Below are positions 23,701-35,800 of a stretch of DNA of 64,000 nt, in pieces. Source of the DNA: Mortierella alpina (Eukaryota; Mortierellomycota; Mortierellomycetes; Mortierellales; Mortierellaceae); the NCBI GenBank assembly GCA_029449245.1, contig JANATF010000006.1:310001-374000 (forward strand). Direction: 5' to 3'. The notes under the pieces were generated by a model, which saw only the letters and a program-made list of their open reading frames with translations, searched no databases and was not told where the DNA came from. The position numbers and the translations under genes were made by a program. The first letter of the stretch is position 1, and each line of letters opens with the position of its first letter.

Positions 23701-25105
23701 ATGATGGTGAGGATGGATTAACGCCATAAAGTGTGGGTTGAAGAGGCCTGTAAGAAGAAAGCGATGTCGGCGGTGGAATTGAAGGTGATCCATGGGATGA
23801 TGTGGTGGATAAGGCTGCCATTGAAGCTTGGATAGCATTCATTTGTGGTGAGCTGGATGGCGACGCCTTTGATGTGGGCACTGTTGGGAGGTGAATAGTT
23901 GCGGGTGTCGCTGGAGCAGAGAATGACGACTGCAGAAGGGGCGAGGACGATGTGATGGGTGCCTGTCCATCATGCCGCGTAGCGGACAGGAACTCTGGCT
24001 TGGAGGGTCGAGGTGGAGGTTTTGGCCGTCCTGCCTTTGCTGCGGTTGCAAGTGCTGAGGCCTCAACGTCCTGAATACTCTCGTACTTTGCCTGAAGCAG
24101 CTCCCTGATCTTTTCCGTGTCCGGGATCAAACCCGCGATTCGCTACAGAAGAGCAAGCGCATTGGCCAAACGTCTACCTATATTAGCCATAGTGATACTG
24201 TATACTCATTGCGCATAGACACTGGTGCCCACTTCTTCCTTGAAAGATGCTGGCCGTATACCTTCTTAATAGCGACATATTCTAAGTCCGTTTTGTACTT
24301 TTCAAAGTCCTTGTCATGCGGTACCACCTCTAGAACAATGCTGGGAACAACGATGACCATCAGGGCATCAAAAGAGGAACGGTTGGTTAGATCATGATCG
24401 CTCAATCATTGCCTGGCTGCCGTGCTAATTGTGGTCCATGGTCCCTCGTCACCTCGCCCTGTGCTGAGCATGACGGCTACCCTGCATACAACAGCCGACA
24501 TGAAAGACACTTCTGTGGTATCCTGCTCCTGAATGACGTCCTGTTTTTCATTGCTGTTGGGCTGTCTGATATTGCCCCCGCCAAGTATCCACTTCTTTCC
24601 CCACTGTGATGTTGCGACATTCGGAACGTCTCTGACATGGGCTGACTTCCATGAGAGCACGCATGTCGGGCTCTTTGCGTTCTTCGTTCTTCCTGAGGTC
24701 TACTGTTCCATTCCCGCTGGTTGAGCTAATCTCCATGCAGACTCACGCTATAGCCTTGAGGTAGTTGACAAAAGCCCCCTCCATGTCGCCCTTGACTCGC
24801 GAAGTGTCTGCCTACAGCCGTAAAAGAGAAGGTAGCCTGCATTAGCTTTCAAGGGCACCGATCGAGCATCGAGGAACGGATGTCACAAGCTAATAGGCGT
24901 ACAATGCTATTGAGGTATCTAAGCTCCTCCTGGGAATGAAACAGCATGGGCGTAGGTGACTTACGAGGTTCAGGATGCTCTGAGCTGAGCGCACGTAGTT
25001 TTTGAGACTGAAGTTTGGGTCGTACTCGACCTTGGCCGCGTCGATCAAGCCTCTGATCTTTTTGGCTGGCGAGTCGAGGACATTGAAGCTTGTGGTCGGC
25101 AGCAT
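20764..25105 (-). CDS. Ubiquitin-specific protease with MIT-like, rhodanese and UCH domains (Doa4/USP8 type), 7 exons
   Basis: Exons 25105-24965, 24811-24747, 24340-24262, 24142-23241, 23137-22675, 22544-20934 and 20805-20764 sum to 1,100 residues. The N-terminal helical region (residues 1-120, including KGDMEGAFVNYLKAI) resembles the USP8 dimerisation/MIT domain that binds endosomal ESCRT-III. After a Pro/Ser/Thr-rich linker comes a rhodanese-like domain (about 330-500, LLDIR...LVGGFDAW). The ubiquitin hydrolase domain follows, with Cys757 in GNTCFMNS, CSKC and CPHC zinc-knuckle cysteines, and His in SSGHYTACVR. It ends SEHGYTLFYVRKK. Such enzymes remove ubiquitin from membrane cargo at endosomes. 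The rhodanese active-site Cys position reads YYDQNS, so that domain is probably a non-catalytic binding module, as known in USP8 and Doa4. The 400-bp intron 24341-24746 could hide a missed exon. Confidence 0.9.
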
Positions 25106-25573
25106 TGGACTGGGGGTGACGGTGGAATGTGCTCTATGCTGCAAGTCCAAACCCGTCTCTCGAAGGGATAGGCAGGGAATGCGGGAGAGAGGGCAGGGCG
25201 TGGTGGGAACGGGAATAAAAGAGGGCAAGAGGGACTTGCTGTGCGGGGAGAGGTATGGAGAAAGAGGAAAATGAATGACGACGAGTGTGGGTGATGAGAA
25301 GGAGGACAAAGAGGGGCGAGTGCGAGCGTGCGAGGATGGACACAAGGGCGGGAGGAAAAAGGGGCGCACAAAGTGTTGTGATATGGTGAGTGGGTGACAT
25401 GCAACAGACAGCTGCGAGAAAAAGGCGGCTGTAGGGTAAAACTGGCAGGCACGGTAGCAGCTGATCTTTTTAATTTTTCTTATCCAGCACAAGAGGCAGG
25501 TGAACAGCAACGTTCCTATGATAGAGCTTTATAGCATGACAGACGCGTGCGTTGTCTCCATCACTCTATCTAC
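25106..25573. other. Intergenic region between ubiquitin protease and Aip1
   Basis: These 468 bases form the protease promoter and the Aip1 3' end. In the sense of the protease the leader is C/T-rich (about 25150-25400). No further gene is seen. Confidence 0.5.
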
Positions 25574-28319
25574 CTAATGGTGGGTTAGCTTCCACGTCTT
25601 GACGCAAGCATCGGTTCCTGACGACACAACCGTATCGTCGTCAAGGAACGCCGTGCCAGAGACACCCAGCGCGTGTGCATTCGGGATCGCAATCTTCTTC
25701 ATCGTCTTCTCGGTGCTCCACACATACACGTTGGTATCTAGGGATCCGCTGACTGCGTATCGTCCGCTAGGTGACCAGTTGAGCGATGTCACACGCGCCG
25801 TGTGGAAGACCCAATGCTCGATCTTAGCATCCCCCGTCGCCACGTCATATACATAGATCTTACCGGCACCGTCGCCAGCAGCCAGCAGATTGCCTTCGGG
25901 ATTAAAGGCGAGAACAGTTATGGCTCCCTTGTTCTTGGTAAGGGTATGGACAGCCGTCAGTTTTGTCCCATCGAGGCTCATGATGTACGCCTTGGCATCC
26001 TAGTACAAAGTAACAGGCAGGTACCAAGCATGGGGGCATTTGATGAATATCTGGCTATGAAACCATCGAAGTGGTCGTTCTTGATATCGCTAACGATCTC
26101 CTTACCTGCGCACCAATGGCCACAGTCGTCCCCTGATGGTTAATCGCGATAGCAGTGGCATTGTATCCCACAGGGAACGTCTCGACCTTTTTACCGCCCT
26201 GGATGATTTGAATCTGATTCTCAGTTGCTACGACAGTGGTCTTGTCATCGCTGCTGCCCACGCCCTTGGGCATGCCACTGGAGGAGAGGATCAAAACGTC
26301 TTTGGGTGAAGCCTTGTTCGAGATCCGAATAGAGTCATCCATGCCGACGGTGATGAGTTCCGCGCCTGAGCTCACCATCTGAGTGACCTGGTTGCTGTGG
26401 CTAGCCTCCTCAAGGGGTTTACCTTCACCAGAACCTTCATCCCAGGACATGACGCGTCCATCGTAGCTTCCTGTGAACAAGGTCTTTTTGTCTTCAGACA
26501 CTGCAAAAGCAGTGATGGCCTTCTGATGAGACTATTTTCAAAGAATGCCGATGAGGAGAGTTAAACAGGGAAGTGTCAACGACGTCGGGTAGCATTAGCA
26601 ATCCCGAGTTCGTTGCAGTACAAACCTGAACAATGCGCGACGTCTTGCTCGTGCTGGGATCCAGATAGTTGAGGTCTCCTGACAGAGACAAACTAAGCAA
26701 GTGGTTTCCTTTCCAGATATTTCCGACTTGTTGTCCCTGGATGGCAGAGTTTTGGTTGGACAGATCAAATGTGCTATATATTGCGAAGAAGGGGCCTGGT
26801 TAATGGTCGTATTCTAGATTGCTTATAGCCACTGCCGTCAGATACTTCGAAAATATGCCATCGTAATGCCGAACAAGCTTACTTGACAACGCCGGAGGTT
26901 TCCACATCCCAGATCTTGGAGGTCTGATCTGCCGAAGAGGTCAAGATACGCCTATCATCTGCAGACCAAGAAAGGGCGAAGATACCTCCAGAGTGGCCAT
27001 GCTCAGCTGCAGAAATCTCCCGCAGTTTGTCGCCTGTCTTGCCGTCGTAGAGAAAGATCTATCGTGTAAAATAGTATGGAAGGTCAGATGCGTCTCTGCA
27101 AAGAAACTATAAGAGCCCTTTCATGCGCGAGGACAATACTTTTCCGTCCGATCCGACAGATGCAAACATGTCGCCGTTGTGACTGAACTTGACTTCTTGC
27201 ACAAAGCGCGTGTGGTCGTGGATAGTCTTGTTAAAAACAAAAGGAACGCCATTGGAGAAGACCAAAGAGTTGTCATCGGCTCCAGTAACAGCGCGGAAGG
27301 GGCGCGTGTGGCGAATGGCGACCGTGTTGATGACCTTTGAGTGACCCATAATCTCTCCGCAGGATGACCCCGTGTCAGCCAAGAAGGCGTGTCCGAATCT
27401 ACCATGTGAGGTTAAGAGGCCTACGTTAGCGATACAACGTTACCGGCCATCGTGCACGGTATATGGGGTGTTTTTAAAACTTACTTTTCCTTTCCGTCAC
27501 CAACAGCAATGAGGCGCTTGCTCTCGCCATCCCAGGCGATATCGTTGATTCTTCCGCCAATGGCCTGAATACCACACACAATAGCGAGCACAGAAAACAA
27601 AGACTTGAGTTACAAAGGTTTCCGTGGATAACATCATCAGAGGGAGTAGTCTATTCGACTGTACGTACGCGACTTTCCAGCTTCAGGATCTGCTCATCGC
27701 CAACCGTGTCCCAGATCCTGACATTGCCTCTTTCATCTGTGAAGTATTGGTGGTACGTAGGCAATGGTAGATCAGTATCCGATCTTGCGGCATATCACCA
27801 AGGCGATTCCCACGATATAAAAGCTGCCACATTGCTCACCTCCGGAAGCAATATAGAAACCTGAAGGAGCATATTTAGCCACGGTTACGTTGCAGGAGTG
27901 CTGTGTGTATTCCTTAGCAATGTGGGGTTCCTACAACAATCCAGGGCAGTCCGCATCTTCCAGTTAGCAACGCCAGATACCAACCTCAACTCGACGACCT
28001 CGAGAGTGCTTCTGTACTACTTGTATGTCGCATGTCGCACATACCTCCAAGTTGCGTATGAAGACTGATTTGCCATTAGCGTAGACAATGTGCTCGCCTT
28101 TGGGGTCGGCATCTAAGTGAACAGCCTGGCCCCGAGTGGTTGAGGGAGCGCATGCAAAGATGGAGGCTATTGACGAGACAAGAGCAAGAGCAACGAATGG
28201 ACGCGATGAGTGTCAAGGATGCTCGTGAAAAGAGTGCGCCCTTGCGCTGGGGAGACCAGATGCTCCGTGGCCATGGAGCCTGAAAGTAAACGTTGGTACG
28301 CACAGCGGATAGCGGACAT
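25574..28319 (-). CDS. AIP1: Actin-interacting protein 1 (WD40 repeats), about 10 exons
   Basis: The exons include 28319-28304, 28166-28045, 27930-27840, 27736-27669, 27564-27485, 27398-27140, a seventh starting at 27058, and three more ending at 25574. The total is about 600 residues, as in yeast and animal Aip1/WDR1. The start [19 protein letters not shown] is followed by [22 protein letters not shown], the hallmark N-terminus of Aip1, and a run of WD40 blades (for example [36 protein letters not shown] at the end). Aip1 acts with cofilin to disassemble and cap actin filaments at cortical patches. All sampled introns are 60-180 bp with in-phase joins. The gene is divergent from Nnf1 across 209 bp. 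Confidence 0.93.
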
Positions 28320-28528
28320 GGTGGTGACGAGAAAAGGCTGAAAAAGTGTTGAGAGTGTAGGTGAAATGTAGACGAGAGTCAAGTCCTTCAGGGGGGGAAG
28401 AAAACGACACGAAAGGAATCGTCGCTACTCAAAATCGCGTCACATAGCCCACAGGTTGATTTTTTTTTTGCTTGGCCATCTTGTGTCTTTAGCCCAAACA
28501 CGTTGAGAAAAAAACACAGCCTGGACGC

Positions 28529-29627
28529 ATGGTCACGACGACAGGAACACGCATCACACCCTCCTTCGGGGAAGACACTGCCATGGACATTTCACAGGAC
28601 ACAATCGACCGCGATGGTCAGCCGTCAGAAGAGATGGAGGAGCAGGAAGGCCCAAGAATGACTCGCCTGAGAGGAATCCTTGACAAATCATTGGAGGAAA
28701 CCCTCAAGGCTTGCAATTACAACGCAATCAGAGAGAGCTTTCCCTTTGTAGCAGCAGCAAACTCGGGTGAGTTGCGCAATGCACACGAGAAAGTCTGCCT
28801 GTTCCTGAGAGGCGAAGTTAACGTAAGATCCCGTGCATGACTTTTTTCATGATATATTGCTTTGATTTGAGCACACTAATGCCATGCAAAGACCCCAACT
28901 GCTGATAACCTGCTCTCTTTTTGCCTTACCCTTCGCCCATCATAACAGTACGAGTTTGGTCAAATCATTGAGCAGCGGAATATCATTTTCAAATTGAACA
29001 GCCTTGATCGACTGATAGCGGAGGCCAAGAGCAAAGGAATAACCGCAGGATCACGGACAATTCTGGATCTGTAAAGTGGCCAGAAGCATATGAGACAATC
29101 CGCCAGCTAAACCACAGCAAAGACAGCGTTCTAACAAATTGTGAATAATCTTGACGTCAAATGGGTGATAGTTCTCCAGATATCGCCGTTCGAGCGCGCA
29201 CTGTACCAACAAAGGAGGCAGAAATTGAACGGCTCAAGTCAGAGATTGAACGGGTGAGAAAGGCGGGTCCAAGAACTTTGGCTGTTGGCGCTCATGATGC
29301 GGATCAATTTCGCTGCTTTGACACTGACACCTTTTTTTCGTCCTGTAGGTGAGGCTCGACAACAGACGACTCGGAAGTGCCTTGAATCAGTCACGGGCAA
29401 CTCAGGCAGATATCAAACGCGATCTACTGGACTCTTACAGCGAGTTTCAAGAGGTAAATGGCCGCATTGGAGCAGCGACGGCTATGGTGTTCTTGCTATC
29501 GGCGCTGCTTTATTTTACTGACTTTTTTTTTGATACATTGTAGGCGACAAATATAGCATCTCAGATGCCTGTGGATGACATGGAGCAGCTCATCGAGGCC
29601 ACGCTCCGCCACGTTCCCGACTCCTAG
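28529..29627 (+). CDS. NNF1: Kinetochore protein Nnf1 (MIND/Mis12 complex), 5 exons
   Basis: Exons 28529-28822, 28949-29070, 29172-29253, 29349-29453 and 29544-29627 sum to 228 residues. The core matches the Nnf1/PMF1 family: an N-terminal acidic lead, then RLRGILDKSLEETLKACNYN, FPFVAAAN, and the helix EFGQIIEQRNIIFKLNSLDRLIAEAKS. A C-terminal coiled coil follows (KEAEIERLKSEIERV..., ALNQSRATQADI). Nnf1 is a subunit of the Mis12/MIND complex, which links the inner kinetochore to Ndc80 and microtubules. The third exon was placed by phase: the donor CT|GTAAAG joins the acceptor GTGATAG so that the coiled coil stays in frame. A shorter form ending at the in-frame TAA just after GATCTG would lack the coiled coil and is less likely. 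Confidence 0.82.
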
Positions 29628-29824
29628 CATGCTGCAAAAATGCAAACCTGTACCATAAAAATAAGCTTGTTCAACTGTCCTTGCGCAGTCTGACATTATG
29701 TTTTGGGTTGCATAGGGACGCCTGTTTGTTGTTTTGGGGGAGTACACAAAAATATATTGCCTTCGACATCTCTTCCTCTCTGCTGCCACCCCATTCTGCC
29801 ACTCTCGCTTTGATCGTGATCACA

Positions 29825-32800
29825 ATGTCACAAACACCTACGGATCTGGATGCGCTCCGGGCCAAAGTGTTCATGTCGAGGAGGCCACCCTCCACGCACT
29901 CACAAGGCTCGCTCTCGCCAGTCGCCAATGGCTCTATGGCACAAACACTCCCCCAGGAGGCTCATCCTTTGTCCACCAATTCTGCATTGGCTGCAGAGTT
30001 CAGTGCCAATGGCGCAGCAGACGCTGCTGTCGGTCTGGGGCAACCCACCATACCCTCGTTTTCCAGCACAATACCCTCGGCACTGAAGACATCATATACA
30101 ACCACCGCGCCGTCGCAACGTACTCAAAAGCGGGACAGGGAGGACGGAGAAATCAGCGACGATGACTGCAGAATCATTGGTGTAAGAAACAGCAAGGTCG
30201 TTGAAGTTAAAGACAGCGACATTGCAGAAAAACATATGCTCGTCACTCCTTCCATCGATTCCAAATATCTCGAGAACAATACTGTTCAGCCAAGAGAGGA
30301 GTTTTCCAGCCTCGTGGCCGAGTATCAGCTCACAAAATCATGGACGGAAAGCGCAGCGAAGCCCGTCGTCGCTCCCGACAAGCCATCGCTGGACTTGGAT
30401 ATACCTGGACTCGGACAGTTCAAAAGTATGTCTAGGACTCCTGCCATGTCTGGCCCCTTTAACAGAGATCCGCGCCGTCGCCAAAACGCCGAGGTTCGCG
30501 CAGAGGAGCGTGCCATTCCACGTGGACCCAGAGCCTCTCGGGTAGTACGGGAAACGAGGTGTGTTTCAAATCGGGGACCTTGATACGTGGAACATGACCC
30601 AGGTCTATCATTTACTAACATCGTCATCTGCTTGCTTGCAGGTCGCATCAACGAGAGGCACACCTTGTGAACACGGAACACCGCCTTTCCTCACTCCCAC
30701 CACAGCAGCACCAACCTTCGTTCTACACACTCTATAATCAACACCCACCACAGGCAGTACCGACAGCAGTCCTCGCGCCTCAAAACGCGCCAGGATGGGG
30801 CGAGATGCCGCGTGGAGCTTCACTTCCTCATGCACATCATCAAGGTAAGAAGCCTTGAGATGGGAGTAGCGCCATTTGCACATAATGGATTTCATCACGG
30901 CCTTGTAATCAAAATCTTGCCCTTATGCTTCGAACATTCTTGCCATAACAGCTAGCGACGCACGCGTCTATGAGATAGTGAACGAGTTGCTCGGCCACGG
31001 GGTTCAACCTGAGCAGCTTTTGCAGTTTGGTGTCGACAACTCGGTCATAGCCACGGCGTCTCATCGGCGTCTCTTAGGGATGCCTGCCTCGGCCGCTGGG
31101 TCGGCGTACTCATTACAGCCAACTCTATCTCAGCAATATTCCCAGCAACCAGCTATCTCACCTCTGTCGCAGGCCCCATCTCATGGGGGCGGATACTCTG
31201 AACAGAACTCTCTAGTGGACCCCCAGTCGGCGTTAATGCCTCTGTTACAGGATGTTCAACAGTTGCTCCAGAATCAGCTTCAGCAAGGCACGGATATCCC
31301 TGAGACGTCAAGAACCATCGAGTCGCTTATTGATGCCTTGCAAAATTTGCCTGAGGGTTGGGCTAAACCCCTGACCACCCAGCTGGAGCTGGAGGACTCT
31401 ACTGCTAACGACTCGATTAGCCGCGTTTCCGCACAGACGACGAATGGACCAGCCTGGAACCACCCTGCAGAAGCTAGTTACACGACGGCCAAACTCAATG
31501 ACATGTCTATAACCGCTGGGATTACACATGAAGGACCTGTGCAGAAATACGTCATCCCCATTACATACCCACAGCAGGCCCTCCGTACTCACCGCACGGA
31601 CACCGTCATCAACGGAAACCAATCCAGGGTATTCGCCAACATTTCCAGTTCAGCACCACCTAAAGTACCGCCTCCACCGCCATCCCCACCATCGGTGCCG
31701 GCACCAGCGCCGCCGCCTCCACCTCCACCTCCACCACCACCTCCTCCGCAGTTTCAGGTCCCTGAACCGGCCTCTACTCAAGGGCTGGCAGTTACCCAGA
31801 TGCCCATGAGACCACTCTCAGATGCTGATGTCGTTGTATGCATGGAAGCGCCTGCACTTACACAAAACAGAGCACCAACACCTGTGAGTGTCTTACCCAG
31901 CACGCCATTTGCTGTAAGGTGCACCACTGAAGTACCAAGTCGTGATTCGCGTATTGAGCAAGGCTCAGAGATCTCAGTCGCTAAGATGATCAGTAACGAA
32001 CAAAGCTCAGATACTTTGGCAACGCGAAGAATTTCGGCCGCCTCACAGGATGACATGGACGTGGACATGGACATGGACATGGATGATGAAGCGTCTCAGG
32101 CAACTATTTTGAAAGGCTCGTGGAAGACAACTGCGCAGATGGTCCCGACGCTTTCGAACATGGAACCCCAGCCAGAATTCAAGAAACCAGTGCACATCCA
32201 TTTCGACAGCGTGGCTCAGCCGATAGCTTCCGGGACTCGCTCGGCCCCTGCATCTATCATCAGCACGCCGCCGCGCTTTCCAGGATCTGGAGATCAATCA
32301 CTAGGTCCCCCGATGGCGCGAGTGCAGCGAGGTCAAAGACGCGCCACCGCTCTCGACTTTATCTCGACCAATCCTACACCACCACCTTTTGTATCGGAAC
32401 GTACATTGCCGTTTTTAATTGATCTGGACAACGAGGACGGCGACGAACTCGGAGGAGCTGCCTCAGAGAAGCCAATCGTGCCAAAGTCCCGGATGACCTC
32501 CACAAGTAGTCTCAAGAACCTTACGTCTCTGGAACAGCAGGTGAAGGCTCTAAACGACCGGATCCGTGCAAGGGAGTTGGCAAAACTCACCTCCCTTACC
32601 GCGCGTGCAGCATCCGCGAGCCCTTCTACTCCCCAATTAAATCCAGGCGGAACGCTTTCTTCGACTGTCGCAAGTCCAGATTCTGATTCCGGAGATATCA
32701 ACGCCATCGTCCAGGAGGAGACAAAGGTGGCGTCCGCGAAGAGCTCGGACCTGGATACGAAGGAAGAACACAGACAACTCAAAGAGAGTCTCGCTGATCT

Positions 32801-35800
32801 AGCGAGGTCTCTTGAGCAACTAAGGCATCAGCAGCAGGAGTGTGAAAAGCAGAAGAGGGTCGAGATGAGCGCGTTGAGTTCCGATGCCGCTGCTGAGGAT
32901 GCCGATCGACAAAAAATTCAACTGCTGGAAAGCACAAGACAGCATGCGGAGAGCGAAGTTCTTGTCAAGAAGCGGGAGTATGAAGAGGCACGACAGCGTC
33001 TGGAGCATGCAGAGAGCAGTTTACAAGGCGCACGAACCCGGCTTGTAGAATACAAACTGTCTCGGAAGCCACTGCAGGATCGAATCGCCGCAGCAACCAA
33101 AAAGTCGGTCCAGTTGAAGGATTCTATCAAGCGCCTGCAGTCGGACGTCATCATCAAGCGAAGACGGCTGCTAGAGATAGAGGGCGTCTCTGGTGTATCT
33201 GGCGAACTTCTAGCCGGGCCCAGCCCAGCTTCCTCCAAGCCTGCAAGTCCAGAGTCAAGCGCGCTTGATATTGGTATGTTTTTATTTTTATGATCCGCTG
33301 ATGCTAGGAGGCGTTTGTCATTTGTTTGCCTGTTCTGACCATACATCCTTCAACAATAATCAGTACACAAGCACAATCTACGACACTCTGCTCAGCCTCC
33401 TGCCACGCCAGCACCGAAAAGGGCACGCATTCCTGTACGTGACGAGAGGTCTGCGCTTGCCAAGCGACTGGAGGAACTTTCAAGTCAACTACGATCATCC
33501 ACTGCCAGCAAGCCGACCCCGTCCCCTGTAGCTTCAAGTTCTACTGGTCAGCCAACCATGCCATTCCCGACTTCCAAGCCCTTTGCTGCTCAGAAGGCAA
33601 CGACCAACCAGCTGTCCAAGCTGTCCAAGCTGTCCAAGCTGCCTACCGCTCGACCAACTGCTGCATCGTCGCGTGAGCTCAGCGTCCTCGATAAATTCTT
33701 GGCTCAGGAAAAGAACATCATCACTCAGCCCCAACCAAACCGCACGTTAACGCTCGACTACAAACCTACTAGATGGAAGCCCTCAGAGAATATCAAGAAA
33801 CTCTTCTTAATCGGGACAGCTCTTGTTGAGTTGGATCAGCTCTGCTTGCCTTCTGCCCTCATGCATTATACCCTTCCAGACGCACAGACCAATGCGCGAT
33901 TGGACGCCCTTGAGAGACCTGCGGCCCGAGTATCTGTCTTGAATTCAGCTGTTTCGTCTTACTCATCACCAAATATTATGTTCCGCTCTTACCGCTTCTC
34001 GCCAATATACAAGGACACGGTGCAGGGGGGCTATCGCTCCAAAACTTTCAGCCACAAGATCGACCCCTTCAAGAAGATGTGCCTCTTTGAGCTCTCGGGC
34101 GGAACCTGTAATGACGACACTTGCCTATCACAGCATTTCCGGGACTGCGAGCTCTCAGACGAGGAGGTGATCGTGGATATGGCGCGGTATTCAGAGGGCA
34201 ACTCTCCGCAGACGAGGAAGGTCTTTGCCGAGATGCAGGCTGCCAAACTCAAACATCTTCGGGCGTCTGGCATCCACAATGCGGATCTTTTGGTCGATGC
34301 CATAGTTAAAGGTCATCGCGAGCTCCTTCAAGACCCTTTCCGCTCTGTCAAGTTTAGTGAGCGCCTCGCACTCAGCAGCGAAGTTAGCGCCCCGGTGGAA
34401 CCACTAACCAGGGATGGCGCTGGGGTACAAGACATCCCAGAGTCTGATGCAGATGTACTGGACCAATATCCTATAGTGTTGGCAGTCGTTGCGAAAGAGG
34501 AAGCCAGGCAGGCTGGACAGGCATCAAGCAGGAGCCGGCGATACTACGATTACGACCACAGCAAAACAGAGTCGATCGACTATGAGAAGCAAGTCCGGGA
34601 TGACCCCTCCAGTGAAAGCGCATGGTGCCAATACGCCATGAACCAGCGTTCGATTACTGCTAACAGTCCTGAAGCCAACGCTACTGAGACCCAGGCTGTG
34701 CACTCTGCTTTGAGGGTCCTCTCGCGGGCACTTACCTTGAACCCGAGGTCAGAATTTCTCTGGAGTTTGTATCTGGACCTGATTATTCATCATGGCAAGG
34801 AGGAGGAGACACGGCTCGCGTTTGAGAGAGCTTTGCATTATGTCCGCACTGCCCACCTTTTGTGGTTCAGGTAAAGCTACTGATCCTTTCTTCAGGCAGA
34901 GCTTCGTGTCCATGTCGCGCCGGTAACACAATTAACATCTGCTGTGGTCTTCGTGCCTAGGTATTATATGTGGGAGCAGGACACAAATGAGCGTGTGGAT
35001 ATCTTGTATCAGATGCTTGAGATTGGCTGCCTGGAACCCCGTGAGTTGGACGATGCAAAGTCCCGCTCGCGCTTTATCGTGGACGTGGTCTTGCAAATCA
35101 TGAGGATCAAGATTGAACTGGGCTTTGCAGAGTCATGCAAGAACTGGGTCCAGACATTCTTGACTTGCTCTTCATGGGAAACCATTGCTTCCGCATCTCT
35201 CTCTCACGCGCAACTGGACGATGTGTGGCTCGAGCAGGACATGATTGATGATTTAGCGGCAACTCTGGCCTCGCAGCTGCTCACACCAGAGGACCTCTGC
35301 ATACTGTGGTCGACATACATTTATTTGGTGTGGTTCCATGAGCTGCCGGCCTCTCTCTTCCTCGACTACCCAAACAACTACCTCTCAGACAACGCTCTCT
35401 TCGTAATTCAGTGGCCAGCGACCGCAGAACCCGAGGACGAGAACGAGAATGAGCTGCATAATATTGTGCATGAGATCTTTCTGGGTCTGACGGCTTACTT
35501 CCTGGACGTGGCCGCACGACCTTCTCTGGTGACGACCTTGAAAAACTTTGTTGGATTCTTGTTGTCGCGAGGTCAGGACTATGACCAAGTGTTGGAGCTC
35601 GTCAATCCCGCCAAACTCCCGGTGTCGTGCTCAGAAATCACGGACTTGTATTGCCAAGTGTTGACGGTATGTACATGCAGTGTTGCACCGCATGTCCGCT
35701 CCTTCAGCTATACTCCTTATGCAATTGGTCTCTAATATCTCCTGCATCACTATCCTCTCTAGAACGTTGGGCAGCACGAGAAAACAAAGGATGTCCTCAC

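Noticed and set aside
24341-24746. Possible small gene inside the long protease intron
   Set aside because: Short frames there show no similarity to any family, and the flanking exons join in phase without it.
29681-29824. Upstream extension of the ZFC3H1-like protein by 48 residues
   Set aside because: The frame begins without an ATG context and would include AT-rich promoter-like sequence; the ATG at 29825 starts a typical acidic N-terminus.
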